Shown: positions 8,746 through 18,274, counted from the first letter of the stretch. The stretch is DNA of 64,000 nt from Vibrio lentus (GCF_002875945.1 NZ_MCZK01000036.1:55036-119035), one strand, 5' to 3'. Notes: generated by a model from the letters alone, not told the origin. Numbers and translations: made by a program.

Positions 8746-10488
8746 TCAGCTCGTCGTACTTTGAGGTCGGCTGTACAAGTAACCTTGATGCAGGTTGTAG
8801 CCTAGCTGGCACAAGATATATTGTTGCCTGCGAGTTTCTACACCCTCGTAAATCATTGTAATATTGGACAAGCGACCAATTTCAGAGATGTTGAGCAGCA
8901 CGGCTTGGTGATGCTCCCCTGACTCGATGTCTTTGACAAAACAACGATCCAATTTGAGATACGTCGGGGAAATGATACTGATGATCTCGATGTTATTGTT
9001 TCCTGTTCCAAAGTCATCCAGCGCGATAGTAATCCCCAGCTTTTTAATGTCTCTGATGTTATCGATCACTTCACATCCATAACCGATATTTGAGTATTCG
9101 GTTATCTCTACTACAAACTCATTGGCTTCCATTGCGGCTAAGTGATGCCTAATTTTCTCGAAATTCGTTCCCACCAATGCGCTTGGGCAAACATTCACGC
9201 CATAGATCTCGTGGCTGTTATTGGCCTTAGCATTCTTGACGGTTTCAATCAGTAAAATAGTATGGAAAGTCAGTAGGTTGATGCGTCTCATGGTGTTGAT
9301 AAAGTCCAACACACCGACATTTCGAACTCTAGATAACAGCTCGTAATAAAGGACGCTATTATCTTCTGTATTGATGATGGGCTCTTCTTCAAAAGATATG
9401 TTTTTCCAGCGAAGTATATAGACCACAAAACCTAAAATATAAGAGTGATAGAGCAGAGTGGCTAATAGCATTGCCAACGTAACCCACAACGCGACAATGT
9501 CGTTGCTGTAGAAGGTGATGGATGCAGCGCTTGGGAGTGGGGCTTGATAGATAGATGTACTATTTTCCCCAAGGTTTAGAATGTAATAACCGTTCTTTTG
9601 GATAGAGACAGAGTCAACTAACAAAGGCAGTAACGAATTTCGGTACCGAGCTTCAATTGAACCTTTGGAGATCCGCACAGTAAGGTCAATGTCATGATCA
9701 GGGTCGGTGAATCGTGAGTAAGCAAAATCAGCACTATCGTAAAAGCCATCAATCTGATCGAGTTCTACCATCTTCGACCGGGTTTTGGATACATAACATG
9801 AACCTAAAGGCGTCGTCATCACTACAGAATCCAGATTGAGTGAGTGCCTTAACGCATGCACTGTGCCTTCGTTGTTGCAGCCGTAACTCATGACTTCTTC
9901 AGCAATTTCTTTGGTGTTTTGGCTGTATTCATCGGCGATTTTCGTCGTATAAAGGATTTGGAAAAAGTAGACAACGAATAAGATAATTGACGAAACAGTG
10001 AACACAAGTATCAAGGCTCTTATCAACTCTTTTTGGTAAGCTTTGAACATCAGCTTTAACACGTCTTTGTGGCTAGGTTTGAATTGGTTGATGTTGTACT
10101 TCGGTGCAATTCGATTGATAGAGCTTTTATCAAGGTCGATGAAGTAACCGACTTTATAGAGATTCGATATCAGTTCATTTTTATTATTTACGTTGGCCTT
10201 TTTACATAGGTTACGATATTTCTTTCTTATCGACGCGATAATGTTTTTTAATGCATACAAACTGAACTCCTCATCAAAATGTAATTTAAATGACTCCTCA
10301 ACATCTCTAGCCGATTGAGGGTTTGATATTGATGAATGTTCTAATAAAAATTTTAGAACAAAACTCTCTTTACTATTAAGGGTTTCTTCTGATATTTTAT
10401 TACTGTCCCTTTTGATATATATCTTTTCTTCATTATAAATTAGTTGCAAGCTCTCATTATTGTTATTTATGTTGAAAGAACAGTGCAT
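8746..10488 (-). CDS. ToxR-like winged-helix / CSS-motif / EAL membrane protein
   Basis: A 580-residue protein with an unusual domain order. Residues 1-120 look like an OmpR/ToxR winged helix: ESFVLKFLLEH, a recognition helix in LYALKNIIASIRKKY, and the wing ELISNLYKVGYFI. A membrane helix (about 157-179) leads to a periplasmic segment with two cysteines (C204, C231) in the style of the CSS-motif sensor of PdeC, then a second membrane segment (331-360) and an EAL domain. Phosphodiesterase residues are kept: E383 in YYELL, N432, E461 and E464, D491-D492, K512 and E548. It may therefore sense the periplasm, hydrolyse cyclic di-GMP and bind DNA. The 5' third is markedly more AT-rich than the neighbours. 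Confidence 0.85.
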   Translation of the reverse strand: MHCSFNINNNNESLQLIYNEEKIYIKRDSNKISEETLNSKESFVLKFLLEHSSISNPQSARDVEESFKLHFDEEFSLYALKNIIASIRKKYRNLCKKANVNNKNELISNLYKVGYFIDLDKSSINRIAPKYNINQFKPSHKDVLKLMFKAYQKELIRALILVFTVSSIILFVVYFFQILYTTKIADEYSQNTKEIAEEVMSYGCNNEGTVHALRHSLNLDSVVMTTPLGSCYVSKTRSKMVELDQIDGFYDSADFAYSRFTDPDHDIDLTVRISKGSIEARYRNSLLPLLVDSVSIQKNGYYILNLGENSTSIYQAPLPSAASITFYSNDIVALWVTLAMLLATLLYHSYILGFVVYILRWKNISFEEEPIINTEDNSVLYYELLSRVRNVGVLDFINTMRRINLLTFHTILLIETVKNAKANNSHEIYGVNVCPSALVGTNFEKIRHHLAAMEANEFVVEITEYSNIGYGCEVIDNIRDIKKLGITIALDDFGTGNNNIEIISIISPTYLKLDRCFVKDIESGEHHQAVLLNISEIGRLSNITMIYEGVETRRQQYILCQLGYNLHQGYLYSRPQSTTS

Positions 10489-11333
10489 GGCTCAACTCCT
10501 AAGCGATAGTTATTATATTTGTGTGATTGATATGTGATGGCTGGGATTGTCATTCAACCCAAGAGTCCGTTCTAAATAACATAACTAAAATGTCACCAAT
10601 TCCTCTTAAGATGTTGATACTAATCGCAGAATTCGGGCTGTAATGAAAGGTTATAGAGATGTTCACCCAAAACTTGAATTTATAAATGAAAGCCGATGTT
10701 TTACAAGAGACAAGGAGGATTTATCCATTTGTTTTGGTATTTATCCATTTGTAAGCCTCTATATCAGCAGTTTTAACCATAACTTTAGTGACTGCTAATG
10801 TAGTTGCGCATGGTATTTGTGGTGGTTATTGATGGGTCTGATTTATCAGATTTTTTCAGGATAAAACTTAATTACAAAGAAATAGGTAATATTAATATCA
10901 TTTAATTAAGGGGTTATATTTCTTTATTTAACGCAATCCTTAATTGATGGTAATATCAATAGTGGTTTTGTCGGGGTTTATGAATAGGGTTTATCAATTA
11001 ATGTAATGATATTAAAATCTTGTTTGTTTATTTTAACTAAGAAGGGTGAAACGCAAAGCGTTAGGTCGGTTAAACTGTGATGTTGATTCCATGATTAAGC
11101 TGTTTTTGGTTAGTGTTTGTGCTCTATTTTGTTGAAGGATATTTCAATTTGATATGAGTGGAGTTCGCATAATGCCCATGTCACTGGTGAAATCTTACTA
11201 TATTAACAATTTGATTCAATAAACATTCTTTTTGAATGAGTTATAACCAGAAAGCAAAAGTGGCTTTTGATTAATTTACATGCACAATCAAACATAGTTC
11301 TAAGTGAATCGATCTCGCTTTATGTACAGGGTT
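10489..11333. other. AT-rich gene-free region
   Basis: About 850 bases without a credible frame. It is AT-rich like the start of the adjoining winged-helix/EAL gene. A 14-base direct repeat, ATTTATCCATTTGT, occurs at 10719-10732 and 10739-10752, a possible protein binding site upstream of that gene. I see no terminator or structured RNA in the rest. Confidence 0.4.
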
Positions 11334-11370
11334 AAAAAAAGCCCCTAATTAGGTTGACTAATAGGAGCTC
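11334..11370 (-). terminator. Intrinsic terminator of the outer-membrane protein gene
   Basis: On the minus strand GCTCCTATTAG pairs imperfectly with CTAATTAGGGGC and is followed by a run of seven T. It lies about 75 bases after the stop codon of the beta-barrel gene. Confidence 0.7.
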
Positions 11371-11445
11371 TCGATACTTTCTCTTTCTACAGCTTTCTTT
11401 TGGTAAGAAATAGAAAGCTAAGGTTTTAGCAATTGAAAGCTAAAG

Positions 11446-11976
11446 CTAAAAATTGAAGCTTGCGGTAACACGCACTACATCTTCTTCAAATGGTTTTGTG
11501 CCATTTGAACCATCCGGCACCATAGCTGAATCATTGATCTTACCGTAATCCACCGTTAGGCCTATCATGCGCCAGTTTACCGTTGTGCCTATTGAGCCAT
11601 AGACGTTATCGATATTGAGGTCGTTATATGAAGCATTGTCAAACTCCACATCCGCATTCAGGTAGTTGATACCGATCTTAGGGATGATATCGAACTCGGC
11701 GATTTCAAACTTATAACCGATGTTGGAGTATAGGCCCCATGCGTCTTGTGAGTTTGGCTCATTTAAATCTACCGCTTCCGTACCTAACGAGAAACCGCCA
11801 CCGACAACGATGTTGTTCGATAACTCTTTACTGTAGCCGAAGCTTGCCAGTTCTTGATTTCCGATGAAAGTCACACCAGCTTCGATAGAGTTGTCACGGC
11901 TATTTGCAAATACAGACAGTGACATACATACCGTTGAAATGACGATAGCTGGTAAAACGAAGGTGTTCTTGTTCAT
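11446..11976 (-). CDS. Small outer-membrane beta-barrel protein
   Basis: About 176 residues with a cleavable signal peptide (MNKNTFVLPAIVISTVCM, cut probably after SVFA). The remainder alternates hydrophobic and polar residues in short strands separated by acidic turns (SFGYSKEL, GLYSNIGYKF, GINYLNADVEF, VRVTASFNF) and ends in phenylalanine, the signal for insertion by the BAM complex. That is the pattern of an eight-stranded OmpA/OmpX-like barrel. I chose the ATG at 11976 because AGAAAGAGA precedes it correctly; an in-frame ATG five codons upstream would put that motif inside the gene. Single gene with its own terminator. Exact role unknown. Confidence 0.8.
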   Translation of the reverse strand: MNKNTFVLPAIVISTVCMSLSVFANSRDNSIEAGVTFIGNQELASFGYSKELSNNIVVGGGFSLGTEAVDLNEPNSQDAWGLYSNIGYKFEIAEFDIIPKIGINYLNADVEFDNASYNDLNIDNVYGSIGTTVNWRMIGLTVDYGKINDSAMVPDGSNGTKPFEEDVVRVTASFNF

Positions 11977-12154
11977 GATTCTCTTTCTCATTTTGTAAGG
12001 ATGGAAAAAGTGTACGAAATAACGAGGCTCAAATATGAGTCACGACACAATCAAGAATGAGCTAAACAAGAACTGACATAAAGTGAATAAAACTAACTCG
12101 AACCTGAAGACGAAAGTACGGTTTTATGTGTAGGTGGCAAGCGGTGAATGTCGA

Positions 12155-12634
12155 TTAACATGCGCCATCAAGGACGACGATTTGTGGTTCTTTTTCTGGC
12201 TGATACAGCACCTGACAAAAATCACCTTCAGGTAAATAGGTGTAGTTATCAGTGTCAAAAGAGATAGCGGCGACTCGCTCTGCATTGCTGTCAGGTATGA
12301 CTTCCTTGTTGATGACGTGAAGTTCAGTTTCATCAATGTTAAGTAAGCGCCTTAAGGAATCGACATAAGCGATTGGGTAACCATGACAAACGTAATAGGT
12401 TTCAACCTCGGTTTTCTCAACGTAGTTACATTGCCCTTCGACACCACCGATTGCAGATTTAGCGTAGATCATATCGATGCCTGTGCGTAGGTTGCCGGCC
12501 ACGTCGTGTATTTTACTCGCTCGAGCACTTCCTTGGATGTCTAAAAACTTGACCATGGCCGCGGCAGAAACCACCGCTAAGATTAATAAAGCGACGATAA
12601 GTTCTAAGAGAGTGAAGCCGTTTTGTCTGCTCAT
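12155..12634 (-). CDS. Type IV pilin-like protein (prepilin)
   Basis: About 159 residues. The class III prepilin signal is clear: a short basic leader MSRQNG, cleavage before F, then FTLLELIVALLILAVVSAAA with the conserved glutamate at position 5 of the mature protein. The globular part carries four cysteines (in GQCNY, YVCHGYP, FCQVLY and DGAC), enough for two disulfides, and its start (KFLDIQGSARASKIHDVAGNL, split here at FLDIQG) recalls MshA-type pilins. No pilus-assembly gene is nearby, so it must rely on a machine encoded elsewhere. The adjoining upstream gene is a GGDEF-EAL protein transcribed the same way. An in-frame TTG three codons upstream is a less likely start. Confidence 0.85.
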   Translation of the reverse strand: MSRQNGFTLLELIVALLILAVVSAAAMVKFLDIQGSARASKIHDVAGNLRTGIDMIYAKSAIGGVEGQCNYVEKTEVETYYVCHGYPIAYVDSLRRLLNIDETELHVINKEVIPDSNAERVAAISFDTDNYTYLPEGDFCQVLYQPEKEPQIVVLDGAC

Positions 12635-12898
12635 ATTTACCAATTATTGAATCTGAGTACGGTACTTTTGGAGAGTAATCGAAATACCAAAGTCATTACA
12701 ATGAGTAGGTATAAGCGCATACCTCTATATGAACTGTTATTTATATTTAAGTTGTTAATAAACAATGGGTTAAGATTGGCTTTCTCTTGATTGGTGCAAT
12801 GTAAGCCTACGTAAGCGTTAACAAAGAAAACGCCACCTTGCTTACTAAATAATCGACATCCTAACTTATTGATAAATAAATTTTTAGTTACCGATTTA

Positions 12899-14839
12899 TC
12901 AAGCGGACAAAAATTGAATTTCGACTTCATTAGAGGGAATCGGCTTACTGAAAAAAAATCCTTGAAGATACTGGTATCCACAGTCGATTAAGAAGTCTTT
13001 TTGGGTTTCGGTTTCGACGCCTTCAGCCACTACCTTTAACCCCAATTTGTCACAGATAGCATGGGTCGCTTGGACAATCGCTTTACTTCCTTTGTGCGAA
13101 CCGTGGACAAAGCTTTTATCGAGTTTAACCGTGCTAATTGGTAGGTCGTGCAACATGGATAGAGAGGAATAACCAGTGCCGAAATCGTCAAGATGAAGCT
13201 CAACACCCAGTTTGGATATATCGTTCAGCGCCTGCCTAACTTCACCGTGCTTGAAAATCATTGAAGATTCGGTGATTTCAAGGGCGATGCTTTGAGGGTG
13301 GATATTGTAGAAGTTAAGCATGGCCGACAGTTGTTCAGCAAAGGTCGCGTGCATTTGAATACTCGAGATATTAATGCTCATCATCAGTTCACTATCAAAC
13401 TCTCGATGCCATATCGATAGCTGTTTAAGGGCTGAATTGAGCACCCACTTTCCTAGTGGGACGATTTGACCTGTTTCTTCCGCCAGAGTGATGAATTCAT
13501 CCGGGCCAATGTTACCGAGCTCTTTGTCTGACCATCGAAGTAGCGCTTCGAACCCTTTCACCTTGCTCTGGTTGATGTTCATGATCGGCTGATAATGCAG
13601 ATTAAGGTCGTCGTTTTCCAAGGCTTGAGTCAATCGATGGCGGATTTCTACTTTCCTATGAAGGATCTGCGCTAAATTTGGCGTGAAAGTCTGGAAGCGG
13701 TTTCGACCATTGGCTTTAGCAATGTGCATTGCCATACCCGCTTGCTTAAGTAATGACTCTTGGTCCACGGCGTTATCAGGAAAATGCGCCGTACCAATAC
13801 TACATCCAACAGAAAGCGTGCCAATGCCACGGATATGGAAGCTTCTATTCAGTGCATCAATAATACGCGAACATAGCAGCGGGATGTTGTGGTTGCGGCA
13901 GGTGTGGGCAATCACAATGAATTCGTCGCCACCAAATCGGCCGATCATGCAGGTTTCATCAACGAGCTGTTTCAGGCGTTCACCCACTTGTTTGAGCAGT
14001 TGGTCACCGACACTGTGGCCATAAGTGTCATTCACCAGTTTGAAACCATCAAGGTCAACGAACATCAATTCAAAAGGTGAGCGATAGGCGATGCTGGTTT
14101 CTAGAAGGTTGGTGATGCCACGGCGATTGTAAAGCTCAGTTAGGCAGTCGTGTTCCGCGTTGTATCTGGCCTTTATCAGCTTCTCTTTCTGTTTGGTTGT
14201 GCAAGTCAGGTTTAACAACAGCTCACTTTTATCAAATAGCCATTTTCCCTGCACATCAAAGTGATGAGCTTTATCACCAATATGGCAGCTGACTTCTTCC
14301 AAAATCTCTTGGCCTTTGCGTGCTGAAAACAACCATTGGGCGGCTATTTCTTCACTTGAAACGAAATCGGATAGGGTGGTAAACGGCGAACCATAGTTTT
14401 GGGAAAATGCAGAGTTAGCACTCACTACCGCTCCCGATCTATCAAACAGAAGGGATAGGTTAGAGCCATCAGAACAAGCGAGGTCGTGCTTTAGGCTACC
14501 TTCTTCTGCGATGACTTGCACCAACATACCGGTTCGACCGTCTGGCAATGGGATCCCAGAGAACAAACACAGTGCCCGCTTAGCAATGTACTTGGGCGTG
14601 AAGTTCCACCATGTTTTGATGCTTTGGTTTCGCTGAAACTGTCTTTGGTACTCTTCAAGTGTAGCTTCTATCGCCTTTGACATTTCGACACTAAGGTCAC
14701 GTGATGTCAGCTCAAACAGAGATTCAGATTCCCAGAGAGGGAGAGCGCTGCTGTTTGCCCAAGTTATTCTCTTGTTATCAATGTCATATATCCAAATAGG
14801 ACACTGGAGATACTCGAAAGGTTGATAACTTGTCATCAT
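12899..14839 (-). CDS. PAS-GGDEF-EAL cyclic-di-GMP enzyme, cytoplasmic
   Basis: About 646 residues (663 if a GTG at 14890 is used). There are no membrane segments. Two PAS-like regions, one around CPIWIYDIDNKRITWANSSA and one around LSLLFDRSGAVVSANSAFS, come first. The GGDEF domain then shows RFGGDEF (318-324 in the longer numbering), but the RxxD inhibitory site is not kept. The EAL domain follows with FEALLRW (447-453), DDFGTGYSSL, KLDKSFV and EGVET, all intact. The protein probably has both activities, with direction set by the PAS signals. It lies 255 bases upstream of the pilin gene on the same strand, which hints at control of surface attachment. I prefer the ATG at 14839 over the GTG, but neither has a strong ribosome binding site. 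Confidence 0.9.
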   Translation of the reverse strand: MMTSYQPFEYLQCPIWIYDIDNKRITWANSSALPLWESESLFELTSRDLSVEMSKAIEATLEEYQRQFQRNQSIKTWWNFTPKYIAKRALCLFSGIPLPDGRTGMLVQVIAEEGSLKHDLACSDGSNLSLLFDRSGAVVSANSAFSQNYGSPFTTLSDFVSSEEIAAQWLFSARKGQEILEEVSCHIGDKAHHFDVQGKWLFDKSELLLNLTCTTKQKEKLIKARYNAEHDCLTELYNRRGITNLLETSIAYRSPFELMFVDLDGFKLVNDTYGHSVGDQLLKQVGERLKQLVDETCMIGRFGGDEFIVIAHTCRNHNIPLLCSRIIDALNRSFHIRGIGTLSVGCSIGTAHFPDNAVDQESLLKQAGMAMHIAKANGRNRFQTFTPNLAQILHRKVEIRHRLTQALENDDLNLHYQPIMNINQSKVKGFEALLRWSDKELGNIGPDEFITLAEETGQIVPLGKWVLNSALKQLSIWHREFDSELMMSINISSIQMHATFAEQLSAMLNFYNIHPQSIALEITESSMIFKHGEVRQALNDISKLGVELHLDDFGTGYSSLSMLHDLPISTVKLDKSFVHGSHKGSKAIVQATHAICDKLGLKVVAEGVETETQKDFLIDCGYQYLQGFFFSKPIPSNEVEIQFLSA

Positions 14840-15489
14840 ATTAAACTCGGCAAACGGATATTTTGGGCGAACGATGCCAACCGAACTCACGCATTCAGTA
14901 GGCCGCTTATCAAATTGGATTCTGGTTTTTAACCGTCAGTAGAAGACGATTTTGAAATCAAAGCTGTGGTGGTTAGCAGCAGTGAAAGCGATTTATTCAT
15001 CTTAAAGAGAACCCAGTGAAGACGTGATTAATGCTTATATGGATTCAATTTATTAGCTGGGTGAATGGTACGTGAAGAGCCGATCGCTTAACAGGCGTTG
15101 TCGTGTGCTTAACAATGGAAAACACTGGTGAACTAATAAGGTAATCGATTTCTTTTGATTGTAAGTTCATTTGAGCGGTTTTTTAGGCCACTAATCTATT
15201 CATTTTTAGTGCTATTAACTGATATGTACTGGGTATGTGGGTAGTTGATTTGATTGGAATTTGTAAACGCCTTAAATGTAAGTGCGCGTAAGAAAATAAA
15301 GCAAATGTAAGCATTGAATGAGCATGTAGAACCGCCAACGTGATTATCCTTGTTTACTAGAATCTTCATAAACTCAGGCGCACTGGTTGCTGAGCGACGT
15401 ATTTTGTAAACGTGTATGTACAAAAGTGATTACAATGATTTGCGTACGGTAAAGTTAAGGCTCTAATAACAACATTGATGATATATGAC
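14840..15489. other. Intergenic region upstream of GGDEF-EAL and RstA-like genes
   Basis: About 650 bases between divergent genes. A 75-codon frame on the minus strand at 15196-15423 lacks a ribosome binding site and I do not call it. Promoters of both flanking genes must lie here; nothing else is recognisable. Confidence 0.35.
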
Positions 15490-15503
15490 CAGTATATATA
15501 CTG
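15490..15503. promoter_or_regulatory. Perfect 14-bp palindrome upstream of the RstA-like gene
   Basis: CAGTATATATACTG reads the same on both strands and sits 31 bases before the response-regulator start. It has the outer-base order CAG..CTG, opposite to a LexA box. It may be an operator or overlap a -10 element. Confidence 0.45.
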
Positions 15504-15534
15504 CCCTCGCTTTTAATAAATACTGGTGATAGGA

Positions 15535-16224
15535 ATGTCGAAAACCAAAGTGCTCATTGTCGAAGATGACCAAGAGATCGCTCGTTTAACGACGCTTTAT
15601 CTTGAGGCGGAAGGTTACAATGTCAGCGTTGTTCATGATGGGAATTTAGCGCTTGAAGCGATTCGTAATACTGAACCTGATCTTGTTCTGTTAGATCTGA
15701 TGCTACCCGGCTTGAGTGGTGCTCAAATTTGCCGCCAGGCTCGTGAGTTCTACAACGGAATCATCTTGGTGCTTACCGCTTCAGCAGATGAGATGAGCGA
15801 AGTTAGCTTATTTAAATTTGGTGCAGACGACTACGTCACAAAGCCTATTCGCGGCCACGCGCTGTTAGCTCGCATTGAGGCTTTGCTGCGCAGAGCGTCA
15901 CCTGTGGTTGGTATAACGGATACTGGTACTGAAAAACAGTGTGATATTGTCATTAATAATACGGCGCAAAGTGCCACGTTATATGGGCAAAACCTCAAGC
16001 TGACCTCTGCTGAATTTGAAATCCTAAACCTTCTGGTCAATAACATCTGTCAGGTTGTGACTCGAGATCAGTGCTGTCAGTTGTTTAGAGGGATTGACTA
16101 CGCGTTTAATGACCGCTCGATTGATATGCGAGTTTCAGGATTGCGTCGTAAGCTGCGTATGCACGCAAAAGACAAACAGTTGATCCGCACGGTTCGTAAC
16201 AAGGGGTACATGCTGGTTGCGTAA
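15535..16224 (+). CDS. OmpR-family response regulator (RstA-like)
   Basis: About 229 residues. Receiver domain: acidic pair in VEDDQE, phosphoacceptor aspartate in VLLDLMLPG (near residue 55), threonine in LTAS and lysine in VTKP. A C-terminal winged helix ends in LIRTVRNKGYMLVA. The closest family in memory is RstA of enterobacteria. The ATG at 15535 is preceded by GGTGAT four bases away; a GTG three codons upstream would waste that site. Its last codons overlap the histidine kinase, so the pair is one operon. Confidence 0.9.
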   Translation: MSKTKVLIVEDDQEIARLTTLYLEAEGYNVSVVHDGNLALEAIRNTEPDLVLLDLMLPGLSGAQICRQAREFYNGIILVLTASADEMSEVSLFKFGADDYVTKPIRGHALLARIEALLRRASPVVGITDTGTEKQCDIVINNTAQSATLYGQNLKLTSAEFEILNLLVNNICQVVTRDQCCQLFRGIDYAFNDRSIDMRVSGLRRKLRMHAKDKQLIRTVRNKGYMLVA

Positions 16225-17566
16225 GTTTATTGTTACTAAGTTACGTTCGGTTTCTATGTTCGCCCGTTTATACCTTGGTATTGTGACTGGGATGTCGGCG
16301 ACGATCTTCTTGTTCTTGAACCTTGGTGAAGGGCACATGCGAAGAACCGAGATAGAAACGTTTCTTAACGATGGTTCTTACTTTGTTGAACAATATATCC
16401 GTCAGCACAATCAAGTGAACTCGCTATATCAAGAACTCGATAAAACAGGCTACCAACAATTTTATATCTTCAATTTACGCCTGTTAGAAAACTGGTCGGG
16501 GGAGGCTCCTTGTCAAAAATGCGAGTTATACACCACCTTGAATGGGGTGCCGATTTACCTCAGCGAGAACAATCTCTATTCGGCTGTATTTCAATTACCC
16601 AACTCTAAATTTAGCTTCGCATTCAGCGAGGTAGGTGACTTTTTCTCTCCTGATATTGAATGGTATGAGGATTCTGAAAGGCATTTTCTATTAGGGCTAT
16701 TGCTGGCGGTTATTGTGGCAATTGGAGCAAGTGTTTACTTACCTGTGAGACGTTTTCAAGAACGAATCGAGTTACTGGTTGAGAAGCAGAAGCAGTTTGG
16801 TCGAGGTAAATTGAGTACCCGTTCGAGTATGGATGAGATACATCCAGTGTCTGATCTTGCGAGTAGCTTTAACGTCATGGCTGAAGAGATCGAAAGCAAA
16901 GTTAAGCAAAGTCATATCTTTGCCCAAGCGATCCCACATGAAGTTCGTACGCCGTTGAGTCGCATTCAGTTAGCGACGGATCTCTTAAGGAGAGGCGCAC
17001 CAAGTCATCATCAAGCGTTGTTTGATGACATTGATGGTTATATTGAAGACATCAACGAGCTGACCTCGGAGATTATCATGCTGTCGAAGTTGAACGTGAT
17101 GGATAACTCTTTCTTTGAGCTGGTGAAGGTGAGAGCGGATCTTGCGGAGTATTGCTTGGATAGGATTCGTTATTCGGAATTAGACAACATCAGCTTTGAA
17201 TCTAAGATAACGCGAGATTTCGATATTAAGTGCGATTGTATGATGGCTCGTTTGGTGTTCGATAATATTCTCAAGAACGCGGGTAACTACACGCAAGATA
17301 AAATTTGGATGACTCTGGACGAAAACTCCGAGAGTTGGTTGGTGGTTATTGAAGACAATGGCTCTGGGATTCCAGAAGATAGACGGGATGAAGTCTTTCT
17401 GCCGTTTTCTCGCCTAGACTCAAGCAGAACGTCGGCCACGGGAGGCTCGGGGTTAGGGCTTGCGATTGCCATTTCGGCCGCTAAGAAGCTAGCTTGGGAT
17501 ATCAAGATAGATGACAGCAATCACGGTGGCGCTAAATTTAGTATCGTGATTCCTAAGGTCGCATAA
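16217..17566 (+). CDS. Sensor histidine kinase (RstB-like)
   Basis: About 449 residues from a TTG that overlaps the regulator by eight bases; an ATG at 16256 is an alternative. Two membrane segments (about 17-36 and 158-177) enclose a periplasmic domain of some 120 residues, followed by a HAMP-like linker, a phosphoacceptor H-box AIPHEVRTPLSR (His241), an N-box DNILKNAGNY and an ATP-binding DNGSGIPED ... GGSGLGLAIA. The periplasmic domain holds a single CxxC (C99-C102), which could sense redox state or bind metal. It should phosphorylate the RstA-like partner. The tandem heptamers and a terminator follow. Confidence 0.9.
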   Translation: MRKFIVTKLRSVSMFARLYLGIVTGMSATIFLFLNLGEGHMRRTEIETFLNDGSYFVEQYIRQHNQVNSLYQELDKTGYQQFYIFNLRLLENWSGEAPCQKCELYTTLNGVPIYLSENNLYSAVFQLPNSKFSFAFSEVGDFFSPDIEWYEDSERHFLLGLLLAVIVAIGASVYLPVRRFQERIELLVEKQKQFGRGKLSTRSSMDEIHPVSDLASSFNVMAEEIESKVKQSHIFAQAIPHEVRTPLSRIQLATDLLRRGAPSHHQALFDDIDGYIEDINELTSEIIMLSKLNVMDNSFFELVKVRADLAEYCLDRIRYSELDNISFESKITRDFDIKCDCMMARLVFDNILKNAGNYTQDKIWMTLDENSESWLVVIEDNGSGIPEDRRDEVFLPFSRLDSSRTSATGGSGLGLAIAISAAKKLAWDIKIDDSNHGGAKFSIVIPKVA

Positions 17567-17588
17567 CTGGGTGCTTTAAGATCTACTT

Positions 17589-17623
<35 letters not shown>

Positions 17624-17633
17624 AGGTTCGTAG

Positions 17634-17675
17634 AACAACAAAGCCACGGTCGAATGCCGTAGCTTTGTTGTTTTT
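17634..17675. terminator. Bidirectional intrinsic terminator
   Basis: Perfect 11-bp arms AACAACAAAGC and GCTTTGTTGTT, followed by T-runs in both directions. It separates the RstB-like kinase from the converging acetyltransferase gene. Confidence 0.85.
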
Positions 17676-17737
17676 AATCTACGTGTGTTTATCGTGAACT
17701 TGCTAACTAATCTCCTGAACTTTCACATAGCTACTGC

Positions 17738-18274
17738 TTATCGCTTTGAACGATGCAGGCCATAAATAGCGTGGTCGATGATGCGACCATTCAAGTTCTC
17801 GTTACAAGTGATGATGCCTTCCAATGTGAAATGTAAGCGCTCACAAACTTTACGGCTGTTCATGTTCTCAGTGGCGGCTGATATTTCAATCTTTTCCATA
17901 TCTAACTCATTGAAAGCAATATCAATCAGTTTCTGAACCACACGAGTGACAATGCCTTTACCCTGTTGAGTCTGTGACACCCAATAGCCAATCGTTACCT
18001 TCTTGGTATTGTGGTCGATGGTATTGAAACTGCAGTTACCGACGATCTTCCCTTGATACACGATGGCGCATGTCATGCTCTTCCCTTCAGCATAATCGTG
18101 TAATGAACGCTGGATAAAAATCCTAAAGTCTTGCTCTGTTTTACAGTGCGGTGGCCATGCTAGCCACTGGCTAAGGTACTCATTTTGGCTTTGTGAATAA
18201 TCAGCGTAATGGGTAGCGAAGCTTTCTTCGACCAATGCGATGGAGAGCTCTTCGTCTATAACAGTTTCGAACAT
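17738..18274 (-). CDS. GNAT-family N-acetyltransferase (RimJ/RimL-like)
   Basis: A 178-residue acetyltransferase. The acetyl-CoA loop reads GYWVSQTQQGKGIVTRVVQKL, of which the core is Q-x-G-K-G, and the C-terminal ENMNSRKVCERLHFTLEG is the usual RimJ/RimL motif. Enzymes of this group acetylate the N-terminus of ribosomal proteins or small amines; the substrate here cannot be assigned. Single gene, sharing a bidirectional terminator with the histidine kinase. Confidence 0.9.
   Translation of the reverse strand: MFETVIDEELSIALVEESFATHYADYSQSQNEYLSQWLAWPPHCKTEQDFRIFIQRSLHDYAEGKSMTCAIVYQGKIVGNCSFNTIDHNTKKVTIGYWVSQTQQGKGIVTRVVQKLIDIAFNELDMEKIEISAATENMNSRKVCERLHFTLEGIITCNENLNGRIIDHAIYGLHRSKR

Noticed and set aside
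15196..15423. 75-codon minus-strand frame
   Set aside because: No start signal or family features; likely chance.
15490..15503. LexA box
   Set aside because: The outer bases are CAG..CTG, the reverse of the CTG..CAG needed.
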